Assembly: GCA_029891385.1 (NCBI GenBank)
Contig: CM057227.1
Span: 63,613,567-63,677,566, forward strand
Source of the DNA: Erythroxylum novogranatense
Taxonomy: Eukaryota; Streptophyta; Magnoliopsida; Malpighiales; Erythroxylaceae
Reading direction: 5' to 3'
Length of the DNA: 64,000 bases
Within the stretch, counting starts at the first letter, position 1. Every line of letters begins with the position of its first letter. Positions 43,063 to 54,499 of this stretch are shown here, piece by piece. Both the position numbers and the translations under genes were made by a program. The notes beneath the pieces were generated by a model, which saw only the letters and a list, made by a program, of their open reading frames with translations, had not been told where the DNA came from and did not search any database.

Positions 43063-44392
43063 TTACTCTTCTTTTGCGGCGCTTGAGTATTCAGATCCAT
43101 TTCCTGATGAAGTTACACCAGATGATGCACTTGATGACATATTGGGGCTAGTGTCAACACCATTCTGGAAACTCTTTGACGAGATAGGAGCATTTCCCTG
43201 GGGATCATTAGTTGCAGTTTTCTGCCCCTCTTCAGTTAGTCGTTTGAGAATGTTCATAACAGTAGGAAGCAATTTCGAAGATAATGAAATAAGTCCAGGC
43301 AACTGCAAAACGTTAAGGCTGGAAAATCAGAATTCTAAATCATTACTTTGTATAGAATGGACAAAAATTATGAACTGCAAATATAGCTAGTACAAACTAA
43401 ACAACAAAAGAAACAAACTCTTAATAGCATTGAAACAGAATCCAATCCTATGATCAAAGCATTAGGTAAAAGGCTGAAACGATTTCACAGAAAACATATT
43501 GCCTTGCGCATATAACAATTTGATGGGTACAAATAAGATTCTTGCCACAGATAATTATTCTTGAACTATCTATCATTTTCATAGGACATATGACTTAACA
43601 AACTCAGGAGCATTTGTGAAAAGTATGGAATCAAGCAAAATGTGTGACGAGAGTACTGTGCCTAACTAGAGTATGGTCAAAGCATTGCTAATGGCACAGG
43701 CAGTGAGAAATCTTGAATCGAATTCATATCAATCTCTATTGGCTTTAATGAGAAAGGTGTAGCAAATATGAACGCTATAAAGAATCGGTAGCATTCATCA
43801 AAATGTTGATCGATGATAACCGTTGCTTTAGCCACTTGACACAATACTTCTATTATTTGTTGCCTCCATAATTTTCGAAAGCATAACAGGGCTGGCAGAT
43901 TTTTAAGCTACTGCACCTTCTGTAAGCTATATTACCAACTTGGACCACCTTTGACAAGCTATGTAATGATGTCCATTCATCTAACAGATATACCATATAC
44001 GATGTTTCCTAATAATCCTTTAACATTACGCTACATATATTTTGTCTTCTTCATAGGGCTTTATCCAAACCACAAGACATTCATGAAATTTCAAGATCAG
44101 AGACAATATAAGAGTCCACTAAGACAATAGAAGAGATCAGAGAATAAAGATAAAGGAAGCGAAAGGGCAATTGTGCAGGGATATCATGCCTGAGCAGAAA
44201 TGGCCTGAGCAGAAATGGCTTGAGCATAATTGTCTCCTGATCCATGTCAAAGCCTGACAGTGCATTAGAAAGACCAGAGACAACAGATTCCGCCTCACAC
44301 CTCAAAAGTTTCCTTATTGAAGACCAAGTCCCATTATTAGCTCCATCCAATAGAGCTTCTACAGGTCCAGACAATGCATCATTCATTTTTGC
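43063..44392 (-). pseudogene. RHD3: ROOT HAIR DEFECTIVE 3 (RHD3)-like relic
   Basis: Two pieces of an RHD3/Sey1p-type dynamin-like GTPase remain. The upstream piece (44392 downward) starts after an intact TATCTGCAG acceptor with [20 protein letters not shown] and goes on to [10 protein letters not shown]. The downstream piece (43302-43063) is a perfect last exon after [29 protein letters not shown] to AKEE and stop. The protein shapes tubular ER. Here the N-terminal GTPase domain, most of the helical bundle and the membrane hairpin are absent. After MDQET the sequence jumps, with a frame change, to a doubled 'QAISAQ' segment that belongs far downstream in the normal gene. This looks like a deletion product, not a working gene. 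Confidence 0.85.
44181..44222 (-). repeat. 15-bp tandem duplication at the RHD3 deletion joint
   Basis: CCTGAGCAGAAATGG occurs twice in a row at 44189-44218. On the minus strand it encodes AISAQ twice, in a frame different from the preceding exon. It sits at the point where the middle exons of RHD3 are missing. Confidence 0.8.
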
Positions 44393-44641
44393 CTGCAGAT
44401 AGTCTAGGGCAAACTTTGAGTTCAAAAGTAAAAACCGCAAAACAAAAACATTTCCACAAACCGCAGATGCGAATTTGAGGAAAAATGGAGAAAAGAAGCT
44501 CACTTGGAATTCGAATAAACTTTTGCCCTTTTATTATGCAAACAGAGTAACCCACGTTTGATCGATTTCCCCCAATCAAACAGAAGAAATAGTAACCCAC
44601 AAATCATAAAAAAAGGAAGCAATGATGAAGAGAAAACTTAC

Positions 44642-44800
44642 CTTTGGATCTCGCAAGAGGAGCAACAACGGTATTAAAAAGATTGGACCAGATCGCAGAG
44701 TACAAGCAGAGGGAAGACAGGAATTTTAGTTTGGCTTTCCAAACATCGGAGAGACCGAGCCATGTTCCGGAGGACTGTTATAAACGTAAACGACGCGATT
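44642..44800 (-). other. Possible upstream leader exon of the RHD3 relic
   Basis: On the minus strand a donor (CCAAAG/GTAAGT) at 44642/44641 would splice to the acceptor at 44393, leaving a 249-bp intron. The upstream sequence has only a 30-codon frame that ends early, so it may be a non-coding leader. It does not match the normal start of RHD3. Confidence 0.35.
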
Positions 44801-44829
44801 TGGTCTACTCGAAGAACTAAAATTTGTAG

Positions 44830-46353
44830 CTTTTCAGACAAACTTCAAATTTTAGCTTATGAAAAAATTGTATTTTGATTTTTTAAAAAGTTATTTTTAC
44901 CTCAAAAGTATTTTTGAAGTTTTCAGTTAAATATTTATTTATTTTTTTAAATAATTTTTGTGGTGTAGAAAAGTACTTTTGGAATTTTCAAAAGCCGAAC
45001 CAAACAGACACTTATCTTACTGTACCAAAAATTGATTTATTAAAAAATTTGAATTAAACCTTAACAAGTCATTTTCATGTCAAAATTTAAAAAAAAAACA
45101 TTAGACGATATTTGTTTTGGCTACCTTTGTCAGATGTACATCTCACATGTTCAGATTCAGCATATTCACCGAGAAGAAAATTAGAGTGCGAATTATTTGT
45201 CCTCGCTTGTTACCCTTGTTAGTTTAGAATTGCACATCTTACAGGAACTCCCATTGACAACTTTGGACTTCATTCGCCAAATCCAATACGGCGCTTTGTA
45301 TCGTCGGATGTTGCATTAGTTTGATTGTTTAGTCTTCTTTTCTCTTATATATATATGTCCTTTCAGACCAAACTAATAGCCAAAGCCCCCTCACCATCAC
45401 CATATTAAAATTATGAAAAAAAAACAAATTAATGATAGAGAAAAATGTCTTGAAGTTGATAAAAGAATCAAACATGACCCATTACTGTGTTAGAATTGCT
45501 AAAGAAAATTAAGTCGTCGAGTTCTTCCCCCTCCAAAGGCATGCACAACCAACCTCACTCCTCGCCGAGAACAGTTCCTTTGGTATCGTTTAATTATCAG
45601 TTTTTTATTTTCTAAATAAAATAAAATTTTATTTGATTATTTACGTTAATATAATTATATTTTTATCATTGATAATAATTATATATTAGACAAAATTTAA
45701 AGATAAATTATTTTAAATAAATAAATTTATTTAATCTTTTATATAATATTTATTAACAAAGTATTAATAAAATTGTGTTATTTTAATAAAATAAATAATT
45801 TTAAATTTTAGTTATAAATTAATATTTATTTGAAATATATTTTAATTATTAAATTAAATTTTATTTGAATAATTATATATTTTAAATTTAATTATATTCA
45901 TTAATAATTATTAAAATTTAATTACATATAATTTAATTATATAAATTAAATTAAATTATTTATAATTTTATTAATAATTAAATAATATATATTTAAATGA
46001 TAATAAATCAGATTATAAAAATTCACTTTTATAATTTTATAATTTTTAAAATCGGAAGAAACTAAAACCAAAAACAGAAACTAAAAACTTAAATAAACAA
46101 ATCTTTTTTCTAAATTTAAATAAAAACTAACAACCAAAAAAAACAAAAATTGAAAACAATCACCCCCCAGGAATTCAAAGGGTGTTTTTCTTACAAGGGA
46201 ATAAGGAAGTTAGGAATGGCGAAATGGAGTCTTTAAAACTTAAAGGGTTTCATTCTTACAAGGATCCCAAGCTAACCATTTTTCTTTCAATCATCTCTAC
46301 GGGAATTCATCAATAATCAGTTTTTTTTTTAAGATAATCTACTTTTTTTGTTT
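44830..46353. other. AT-rich intergenic region
   Basis: No coding match. 45590-46140 is almost pure A/T. Its edges (ATCAGTTTTTTATTTTCTAA near 45596 and an inverted, degraded counterpart near 46090-46140) could be a decayed MITE. Confidence 0.4.
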
Positions 46354-46358
46354 AAATC

Positions 46359-46694
46359 TGGTTTTGTCATATTTTGGTGGGGCTGGGCGCTGTCACTTGG
46401 ATCCATGAGATTGATTGGTTCTGGTTCAAAAATACCTACAAAATGATAAAGGCACGCCGGGGGTTGATCTCCGGTAGGCTCCTCCAACGCTCAAGTCAGT
46501 ATATTTTGTGAGAGTTTTGGTGGCTAGTGAATAATAAAAAAATAGGGTTCTTGAAAATCGTACCTTTTCATGATGAGGTAACGAATTCATATGATTATTA
46601 TCTGTGGGAATTAGGTCAATCCCCAAGGGATGGGCCGATCGGCCCATGATCCGTTCTGCGTCTGGGCTTGGGCCTAGCAAGATCTACCCGACCA
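46359..46694 (-). repeat. 3' LTR of the Tat element
   Basis: On the plus strand TGGTTTTGTCA to CCCGACCA, 336 bp, same length as the other copy. Confidence 0.93.
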
Positions 46695-46708
46695 TAAGCC
46701 CCCTACTC
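46695..46708 (-). other. Polypurine tract of the Tat element
   Basis: Minus strand GAGTAGGGGGCTTA directly precedes the LTR start TGGTCGGG. Confidence 0.75.
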
Positions 46709-46964
46709 CTCGAGTCTGAACAAGGAGAAGGGTCGAAGGAGTACATGAGGATCGTGTAGCTTGTCTGTAAGACAACTGGTGATAGGCCCAATCGGTCGGA
46801 CATCAATTCATAGCGCATGACAGCTCATGTTGGGATCGGTCGGTTGAATGTCTCGATCGATCGAGATTGATATTTAGTGCACGATAGCTTGCACCAGGAT
46901 CGGTCAGTTATATGTCGACGCCGAGCGCATGAAGGTACTTGGTTTAATCATTACTAACGGCACG

Positions 46965-47151
46965 TGCCCTCTGACAGGCTTTCAAATTTTGAAACGAGGT
47001 GTCTTTTAACTTGCCTTGCTTGTTATAGCGCCTTTTCAATTTGTCATACCGTTATGGGTCATCAGGAATTCGAAACGAGGGGTCCTTTTAATTGCCGCGC
47101 AGCTGTCATGGGCCTCTTTTCAGCTGTTACGCCGTTATGGGTCATCAGGTA
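46965..47151 (+). repeat. ~95-bp diverged direct duplication in the Tat antisense promoter region
   Basis: Two copies share GAAACGAGG at the start and CGTTATGGGTCATCAGG at the end (47049-47065 and 47132-47148), with a diverged middle. A second pair of diverged repeats with ATCGGTCGG/ATCGGTCAG lies at 46783-46915. Confidence 0.7.
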
Positions 47152-47221
47152 ACCCTAATTCGGACGGCCCAGATTTCGCCGCGTGTATAAGTCCTATCCG
47201 TACGCCCGCTCAGTATCTTGT

Positions 47222-47228
47222 TATAAAT
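47222..47228 (+). promoter_or_regulatory. Putative TATA box of the Tat antisense gene
   Basis: TATAAAT in CTTGTTATAAATGCTCAG, plus strand, 187 bases upstream of the first ATG of the antisense ORF. A CT-rich leader follows. Position and motif fit a dedicated promoter inside the element. Confidence 0.5.
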
Positions 47229-47408
47229 GCTCAGAATTGATACCTCTTCACTTTCTGCGTGTTTGATTCTTCAATCTTTGTTTTCTCTCTTCATCTCCCT
47301 ATTTACAGCCATTGGGGTTTCCTTTTTCACCGTCGTCCCAGTTCTTAATTCCAGTTACTAAACTAGGTACGTCCTTCTTCTTTTCATCGCCTGTAAGTGT
47401 GATTTTCA

Positions 47409-49845
47409 GTGACTATGTCGTCAACTAGCTCTAGGAACGGATCTAGCTCCCCCTCTTCCTCTCGGTCGCCTACTCGCCAGTCTTTGCCACCGGCATCCCC
47501 GAGTCCTAGTGGGGAAGTAATTACGGTTCTGAGGGAGCTCCATCAGGAGCTGGTCGCCGAAGGAGCTTTACAGGTTGTTGGGCCGCTGGAGATAGCGGCA
47601 GAAACGGTGGAGGCCCCGGAAGTCGGCGAAAATGAGGCGTCGGAGTTAAGAGAGAATGAGAAGGTCGGAGCGAGTGCCCGAAAGGATGGGCAAATTGTTG
47701 AGAAACCACCGAGCGACCCTTCGACGATGACCGAAAAAGAGTTGAATCGGTCGGTTATTAAGCATAATATCCCCTCGTCTTGGGGGCCTAGGCTAGCTGG
47801 CCAGACTGAAAGGATTTATAGCAGTGGGTGCGACTACTTTCTGTGACAGAGAGCTTTTTCTCGGTCGATGGTATGAGGCTTCCGTACGCCCCGATCATCG
47901 ATGAAGTATGGCATACCTACCACTTAGGGTCAAGCCAGATTTTCCCAAACGGCTGGAGGTTCATCAACGGTCTGGCTTTGCTGTGCCATAATTTCGAGTG
48001 TCCTCCATCGGTCGGTGTTCTGCTTCACTTTTTAAGAATGAACCAGAGCTCGAGCGTTGTGACCAGGATTCCTCACCTCTAGTATAGGGATGCGAGGTAT
48101 CGTCCCGCTGGAACAGCAGGATCGATTAAAGCGTGGAAAACGAAATATTTTTTCGTGAGGCCTCTAGGATCCACTTTTGAGTCCCAGCCGTGGAGGTATC
48201 CCCTGGCCGAGCAATAGAATGACATTGTCGACCTACATCTATCCAGGGAGGAGTGAGAAGTGATCGGTAGGATCAAGACGCTCGGTCAGTATTCTTTCGA
48301 CCGTCTCATTCTGGGATATCGTGGGGGGTCATCAGCTGATGCCTTTTTGATTGATCCCCCTCCTCGAATTAGAGGGCCGGAAGAGGAGACCGCCCCTCCT
48401 GGTTAACTCCTCGTAGTTTATTTATCTGTTGTATTCACAAGTATTAATTTCGATTTCTAACTTGCTTCTATAATTGTGCAGCCATGACGAAGGTCAAGGA
48501 GTTCGCCAGGTCCTCCCGTCTCCCAAAATCCAAAAGGCAGGCCAAGGGGCCCAGAGCTTCTTCGAAGGTGAAGAAGCAGAGGAAGGAGGCTGAGGCCAGC
48601 GAAGGCGTCGCTCAGCCAATGATGTTGGACCAGCCTTCAGCAATTCTGGCCCTTCCGTCCACTGAGGACCAACCTGGCATGTCAGCGTCGTTGCCGGTCC
48701 AGCTGACGAGTGGGGACCCAGCGGATTCGGAGGAGGAAAAGATGGAGCCGCCCCTCAAAAGGAAGAGGACCGCTCGGGGTGCTAGTCGGTCGTCCAGTCA
48801 GCTAGGGAGAGAAATGGGGGAAGAGCAAGCACCCCGATTGGATAAGGGCAAGGGAAAAGAGCAAGCTCCCAGCGGTGGAAAATGGGAGCCCACGATCAGT
48901 CTCAATAAGACTGTATCGCTTAGGGACGTCAACATCGCTCTGCACATTGCCCAAAAGACTGTTCCTCCTGTGGACGAGAGGTTCTTGGATACGCTGAACA
49001 ATAAAGAACTGATGGCTAGTCTCGTCCGCGGCTGTGCTAGGGATATGACGTTCGTTTCTGCGATGTATCAACTTCTTAATCAGCTCGACGAAGTGAGGCA
49101 AACAATGGACCGGGAGGTTCATGACCTTCTTGAGCAAGTTAATACTCTAAGAGCTGAACTTGCAGAGGCGAAGGACGGACAGGACGTCTTACGAGCTCAA
49201 CTCTCTTCGCTGGAGGAGGGGAAGAGCATTTTGGAGGAGGAGAAGAGCGTTTTGAAGGCTCAGCTCGCTTCGGGGGAGGAGGAGAGGGGTAGAGTGATTG
49301 CTTCCAAGGTTGAGCTGGAGAGTGAATACTGGGTGTCGCAGCTCCGCATTGAGAACCTAAGGAAAAAGGTGCACGATGCCACTTCAAGGGTGCGACTAGA
49401 GGAGGAGCTTCGTTCGAAAGCCTTCCGAGAGTGTCACAAGGCTATGATAGAGAAGATAAAGGTCGAGAAGAAGATGCTGGAGCTGCAAGGCTCCGTCAAG
49501 GAGCAGAGGATTGAGACGATCAAGCGATGGAAAGAGCGGTATTTACAGGAGGAGTGTTTGGAGTTTGCCTGAGACTTGGCTCTTTCCATCTTAAGGAGCT
49601 GCCACAACGTTTGTGTCCCTGACAGGTCGGAGGGTCCTTCATTCGAGGACTATACCGAGCCAATGCTTCCCTTCGAGCTCGGCCTTTCACTGGAAGAGAT
49701 GAGAGAGATAGCCGAAAAGGAAAGAGAGGCCTTGGCGGATGAGATGTTGGACCTGAGTTCAGATGAGGAAGAGGATGTCTCTCCATCGTCTTCTCCTGCC
49801 GATCCGGCTGCTGGCCCCTCCTCTCCCCCCAAAAGATCAAACTGA
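47409..49845 (+). pseudogene. Antisense ORF of the Tat element, spliced, broken
   Basis: Opposite to gag-pol. It opens as MTMSSTSSRNGSSS, a Ser/Pro-rich N-terminus. After a frameshift near 47830 it shows the 'putative gypsy-type transposon' domain (VDGMRLPYAPIIDEVWHTYH, FPNGWRFINGLALLCHNF). Exon 1 ends at 48401; an 80-bp GT-AG intron (48402-48481) joins in frame to exon 2 (48482-49845). Exon 2 is basic and then a long coiled coil (48490-49560), ending in an acidic tail (SSDEEEDVSPSSSP). Stops: TAG 48080, two more before 48260, TGA 49570. Similar antisense ORFs occur in other Tat elements; function unknown. Confidence 0.75.
48402..48481 (+). other. Intron of the Tat antisense ORF
   Basis: CTCCTG/GTTAAC ... 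TTGTGCAG/CCATGACG, with a T-rich end. Removing it joins the two large frames without a shift (G plus CC gives Ala). Confidence 0.65.
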
Positions 49846-50084
49846 TTTTTTTTGTCACCCATCTAGTCGGGCTTGTGATCATAACATAAATTCAAGGAAA
49901 CAGAATTCTTGTGTTCTTTATCACTTTCATCTGTCGTGTTAAAGATTGGACGATCTTTCCCAGTAGCAGGTAGTGAACGAGCGTGCTCGATGTGCGTCAA
50001 TCGGTTATAGGGTCTAAGAGAATTATGGTCGACCGAGGCAGTAGAACTTGATCGAACAATTGTGAGGTCGAGCGATCCAAGATT

Positions 50085-50462
50085 TTGGCTCTTGACATCT
50101 CCTGGTTCCAGGATCCCGTCTTGGCAACCTGGCCGAGCGATGTAGAGGCTGAGCGATCCAAGATCCTGTCTTAGCATCGCCTGGTTCTAAGATCCCGTCT
50201 TGGCAACCTGGCCGAGCGATGTAGAGGCTGAGAGATCCAAGATTCTGTCTTGGCATCGCCTGGTTCCAAGATACCATCTTGGCAAGCTGGTCGAGCGATG
50301 TAGAGGCCGAGCGATCCAAGATCCTATCTTGGCATCGCCTGGTTCCAAGATACCGTCTTGGCAACCTGACTGAGCGATGTAGAGGTCGAGCGATCCAAGA
50401 TCCTGTCTTGGCATCGCCTGGTTCCAAGATCCCATCTTGGCAACCTAGCCGAGCGATGTGGT
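50085..50462 (-). repeat. 79-bp tandem array in the Tat element
   Basis: About 4.7 units of 79 bp; each plus-strand unit runs from GATCCCGTCTTGGCAACCTG to GCATCGCCTGGTTCCAA and contains GAGCGATGTAGAGG. Half-units share GAT-C--TCTTGGCA, pointing to an older ~50/29-bp substructure. Frames read from it on either strand are repeats, not genes. Confidence 0.88.
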
Positions 50463-50666
50463 CGGTAATCATTTGGTAGAATTTTCTCCTCTTGCCCAAT
50501 TTAGTGAGATTTTTCTTGTCAAGAAATTTGAAATCCCTTTATTGACGATGACAAGGGCGTGGGCCGTTAAAAAACCTGACTGGCAGAGCCAGAAAAAAGG
50601 TACCCACAAGTTGTGTGTACAATAAACAATAATAAACAAGGGAATAAGAACTAAAATAAAGCTTAT

Positions 50667-52030
50667 CTATTGGTAGAACATCTTCAGGTTTTGAGAATTC
50701 CAGGGTCTCGATAGAATCTTCCCGCTCGTATCGCGCAGGACGTAAGAGTCGTGTCTAGCCTGTTTGACCACTTGATAGGGTCCTTCCCATGTCTAACCGA
50801 GCTTCCCAGGATGCTTTTCAACTGCCTCGGCCTTTCGCAGAACGTATCCACCAATCTTTATGTCTCTCGGCCTTACCCTTTTATTGTAAAACTTTGTTAT
50901 TTTTTGTCTGACGGCTTCCGAACGAGCGGTCGCCCTATCTTTGTCTTCGCTGAGAAGTATCAGTTCCGCTCTGCGGGCTTCATCATTCCTCTCTTCTTTG
51001 TAACTTAAAACACGTTGGTTATGTAGCACTACTTCTACTGGGACTAAGGCCTCTGCCCCGAAGGTCATTCTGAACGGTGTCTCACCAGTGGCCCCATTGG
51101 GGGTTATTCTGTATGCCCACAACACTTCATCTACTTCGTCAACCTAAGTCTTGCGTCCTTCTAAGCGCTTCTTGAGAGCACTCATTATCTTCTTGTTAGT
51201 ATTCTCCGCTAGACCATTACTTTGAGGGTGAGCTACTGAAGTCAACTGGAGCTTTATCTTCAGTCGTTCGCAGAAATCTTTGAACTTGTCGTTATCAAAC
51301 TGCCGACCGTTGTCTCTCACCAAAACTATGGGCATCCCAAAACGGCTCAGTATATTTTTGGTACGAAGTTTTCGATTTTCTGCTCAGTGATGGTGGCGAT
51401 CGCTTCCGCTTCTACCCACTTAGTGAAGTATTCGACCGCTACTATCAAAAACTTCTTCTGCCCGGGACCAAGAGGAAAAGGACCTAGTATGTCCATTCCC
51501 CATTAAGCGAAGGGAATGGGATGGCTCACAATTTTTAGCTGCTCGGTCGGCTGGTGAGACAGATTGCTATTCTTCTGGCAGGCCTCACATCGGTTAACTT
51601 TCCCTTGACAATCCTTCTTCATTGTTGGCCAGTAATACCCCTGTCTGATCAATCTATGAGCCAACATTCTACCTCCTAAATGATTTCTGCACATTCCTTC
51701 ATGAACTTCAACCATTGCTTGTTCTGCCTCCTCTTCATTCAAGCAGCGTAGTAGCGGCCAGTCATAAGAATGCTTGTACAGAATGTCATTGATGATCACG
51801 TATTCCACCGCCTTTACCCTCAGTTTCCTGGCCTCCAAAGCTTCCGTCGGCTGTGTTCCCTTGAGAAGGTATTGCCTGATTGGCTCCATCCAACTTGACT
51901 GTTCATCTGCTTGAAGAACTTCAATAGCCTTCTGGATGCTAGGTTGGTCGAGTCGCTCGACCAAGATGTTGTTTCTGGAATTTTGATCGGAAGCTATCTT
52001 GGAAAGTGCATCTGCCTGAGCATTTTGAGC
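50667..52030 (-). pseudogene. Integrase of the Tat element
   Basis: Minus strand: zinc-binding domain (VHEGMCRNHLGGRMLAHRLI, RCEACQKNSN), start of the core MDILGPFPLGPGQKKFLIVA, then after stops VRDNGRQFDNDKFKDFCERL and AHPQSNGLAENTNKKIM with the last catalytic Glu. C-terminal LWAYRITPNGATGETPFRMT and a final stop at 50667-50669 after LKMFYQ. Interrupted by stops near 51500, 51350 and 51140. Confidence 0.87.
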
Positions 52031-52375
52031 CCGTTCTATCCCGCTGACCGAGTATTGCTCAAAATTACTCAACTCCTATTTTACCAATTCCAGGTACTTG
52101 ATCATGCTGCTCCCCTTGGCCTCATATTGCCCAGTGACTTGACCAACCACTATTTGGCTATCGCTGTACACCTTCAGATGCTTTACCCCCATCTCTCTTG
52201 CTAACTGGAGGCCGGGTATTAAAGCTTCGTATTCTGCCTCATTATTGGATGCTTTAAATGCTAGCCGGAGAGCGTACTACACTTTTTCTTCCCGGTGTGG
52301 ACTGATCAATACCACTCCTGCTCCGCATCCCTCAGCATTGGACGATCCGTCAACAAACAGGCTCCAGGCAGGGGG
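52010..52375 (-). pseudogene. Second (archaeal-type) RNase H of the Tat element
   Basis: WSLFVDGSSNAEGCGAGVVL with the first Asp, NNEAEYEALIPGLQLA with the Glu, LKVYSDSQIVVGQV with the second Asp and ADALSKIASD with the last Asp. This separate domain between RNase H and integrase is characteristic of Tat elements. Two stops. Confidence 0.8.
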
Positions 52376-52429
52376 TTGCTCACCCTGCGAGTCGGGTTGA
52401 CTCATTTCTGCAACGAAGTCTGCCAACAC

Positions 52430-54320
52430 TTAGGCCTTGATTGTCGTCCGCGGTTTATAGTATATGTCGAACTCTCCTAGCTCTACTGCCCATTTTATTA
52501 ACCACCCAGAGGTCTCGGGCTTTTGGAGGCACTGCTTAAGGGGTTGGTCGGTCCATACCTCGATGGTATGACTCTGGAAGTATGGCCTCAGTTTCTGTGC
52601 CACAGTTATTAAGGAAAGAGCCAACTTTTCTATGGGTGCATACCGCGTTTCTGGTCCGTTCAGTACCTTACTGACATAGTAGATCGGAAATTGCTCCTTA
52701 CCATCCGATCGAATAAGGACTACGCTGATCATCCCCTCTGTGACTGCCAAATAAAGAATCAGATTCTCCCCCTTAACTGGGCTCTGCAAGATGGGTGGAC
52801 TGGTTAGATATTGCTTCAAGTGTTGGAATGCTTTTTCGCACTCATCCAGCAACTGGAACTGGGTCACATCGGCCTTCCTCAAAATTTTGAAGAAAGGGAG
52901 GCACTTATCCCCCATCCTGGAGACGAATCTACTCAGAGAAACTATTCGTCCGGTTAGTATCTGTACATCCTTCAAGCATCGCGGTGAGGGCATTTGGACA
53001 ATGGCTTCGATCTTTTCTGGATTGGCCTCGATCCCCCGCTGAGTAATTATAAATCCCAAGAACTTTCCAGACGTTACACCAAAGACGCACTTCTCGGGAT
53101 TCAACTTCATTCGGAATTTATTGAGGGTCAGGAAGACTTCTCTAAGGTCCTCCACATATTCGGCAGCTGTCTTACTTTTGACCACCATGTCGTCCACATA
53201 CGCCTCGACTATTTTGCCGATCTATTTTTTAAAAACTTCCATGACGAGCCGCTGGTAAGTAGCCCCCGTATTTTTCATACCGAACGGCATCACCTGGTAG
53301 CAATATGTGCCCTGGTCAGTTATGAAAGCCATTTTTTCTTCGTCTTCGAGGCTCATTTTTATCTGGTGATAACCAGAGAAGGCATCCAGGAAGCTGAGGA
53401 GCTCATGCCCTGCCGTGGAGTCTACCAACTGATCGATCTTGGGCAGTGAGAAACTGTCCTTTGGGCATGCTTTGTTCAGGTCGGTGAAATCAATGCACAT
53501 TCTCCACTTTCTGTTCTTCTTCTTCACCAATACCACGTTGGCTAGCCATTCGGGGTACTTGACTTCCCGAATGAACCCGGCTTCAAGTAGCTTCTCTATT
53601 TCTTTCTCGATCACCCCCCGTCGCTCCTTGCTATGCCATCGCTTCTTCTGTCTGACCGGCCTATAGTTTTTCTGAATGCCCAGGGAATGGGATGTTACCG
53701 ATCGGGAGATTCCAAGCATGTCGCTCGGTACCCAAGAAAAGACCGATCGGTTCTCTACCAAGCAACTTGTGATTGCTGCGGCCAACCCTTGTTCGAGTTC
53801 GGCACCCAAATTTGTCAATTTGGATCCGTCTTCTTTATCCAGTATGACCTGCTGAGTTTCTTCTGTAGGGTTCATCCTCTCGGTTTCTTCATCTGCTCTT
53901 AAATCTAGAGAACTCGCCAATACTACCGCTCCTTCGAGGGTTCTTGTTTCTGCCAAGTAGCATTCCCGAGCGATTCTTTGTTGACCCCTGACAATGCCGA
54001 TGCCATAGGGTGTTGGAAATTTCATTGCCTGATAATAAGTTGAGACGACTGCTCTGAGGGCGTTTTGTGTGGCTCTTCCAATTATTGCATTATAGGCTCC
54101 TGCAAACTTCACCACTAAGAATTCAACATTCCTCACTACTTGGAGCGGCTTTTGTCCGAACTTTACGTTCAACAAGACTCGAGTGAATGGATAGGCGGAC
54201 GCTCCTGTTACCCCTTTGATTGGCCCTTCTATCGGTAGTAGCTGTTCTTTCAGAATTTTCATCTACTTAAAAGCATCGTAGTATAGCAGGTCGACCAAGC
54301 TGCCTGTGTCAATCATCACA
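52430..54320 (-). pseudogene. Protease, RT and RNase H of the Tat element
   Basis: Protease site [17 protein letters not shown] at 54310-54265 with intact D-T-G, then a TAG. The 346-codon stretch from 54262 has WRMCIDFTDLNKACPKDSF, LPKIDQLVDST, LDAFSGYHQIKM and YCYQVMPFGMKNTGATYQRL. A stop at 53222 is followed by the catalytic YVDDMVVKSK (~53200). RNase H: ILYLAVTEGMISVVLIRSDG, where relatives usually have Asp in the first position. Confidence 0.9.
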
Positions 54321-54499
54321 CGCTTCACCTCACTACCGTCCATATTCAAAGTAACCACGAGTGCGTCATCATGAGGACGGTGGCCTTGACAGTCGGACTC
54401 ACAAAGGAAATCGCCTCATTAACTTGCGACTTTTTCGCTGCTGACTGACCCTCAGCGATCTACCTGGCATACCGCTTCCTTCCTTTGAAGGTGTACCCC

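Noticed and set aside
45577..46150. Possible MITE with inverted, AT-rich ends
   Set aside because: Inverted similarity is only between low-complexity A/T runs and no clean target duplication was found.
46359..46694. Initial LTR start at TGTCA (46365/56191)
   Set aside because: That boundary leaves unmatched flanks. Moving it six bases out to TGGTT gives equal 336-bp LTRs and a perfect AAATC duplication.
50023..50499. Long minus-strand frames rich in Arg, Ser and Pro
   Set aside because: They are translations of the 79-bp tandem array; several frames stay open because 79 is not a multiple of three and stops are rare in the unit.
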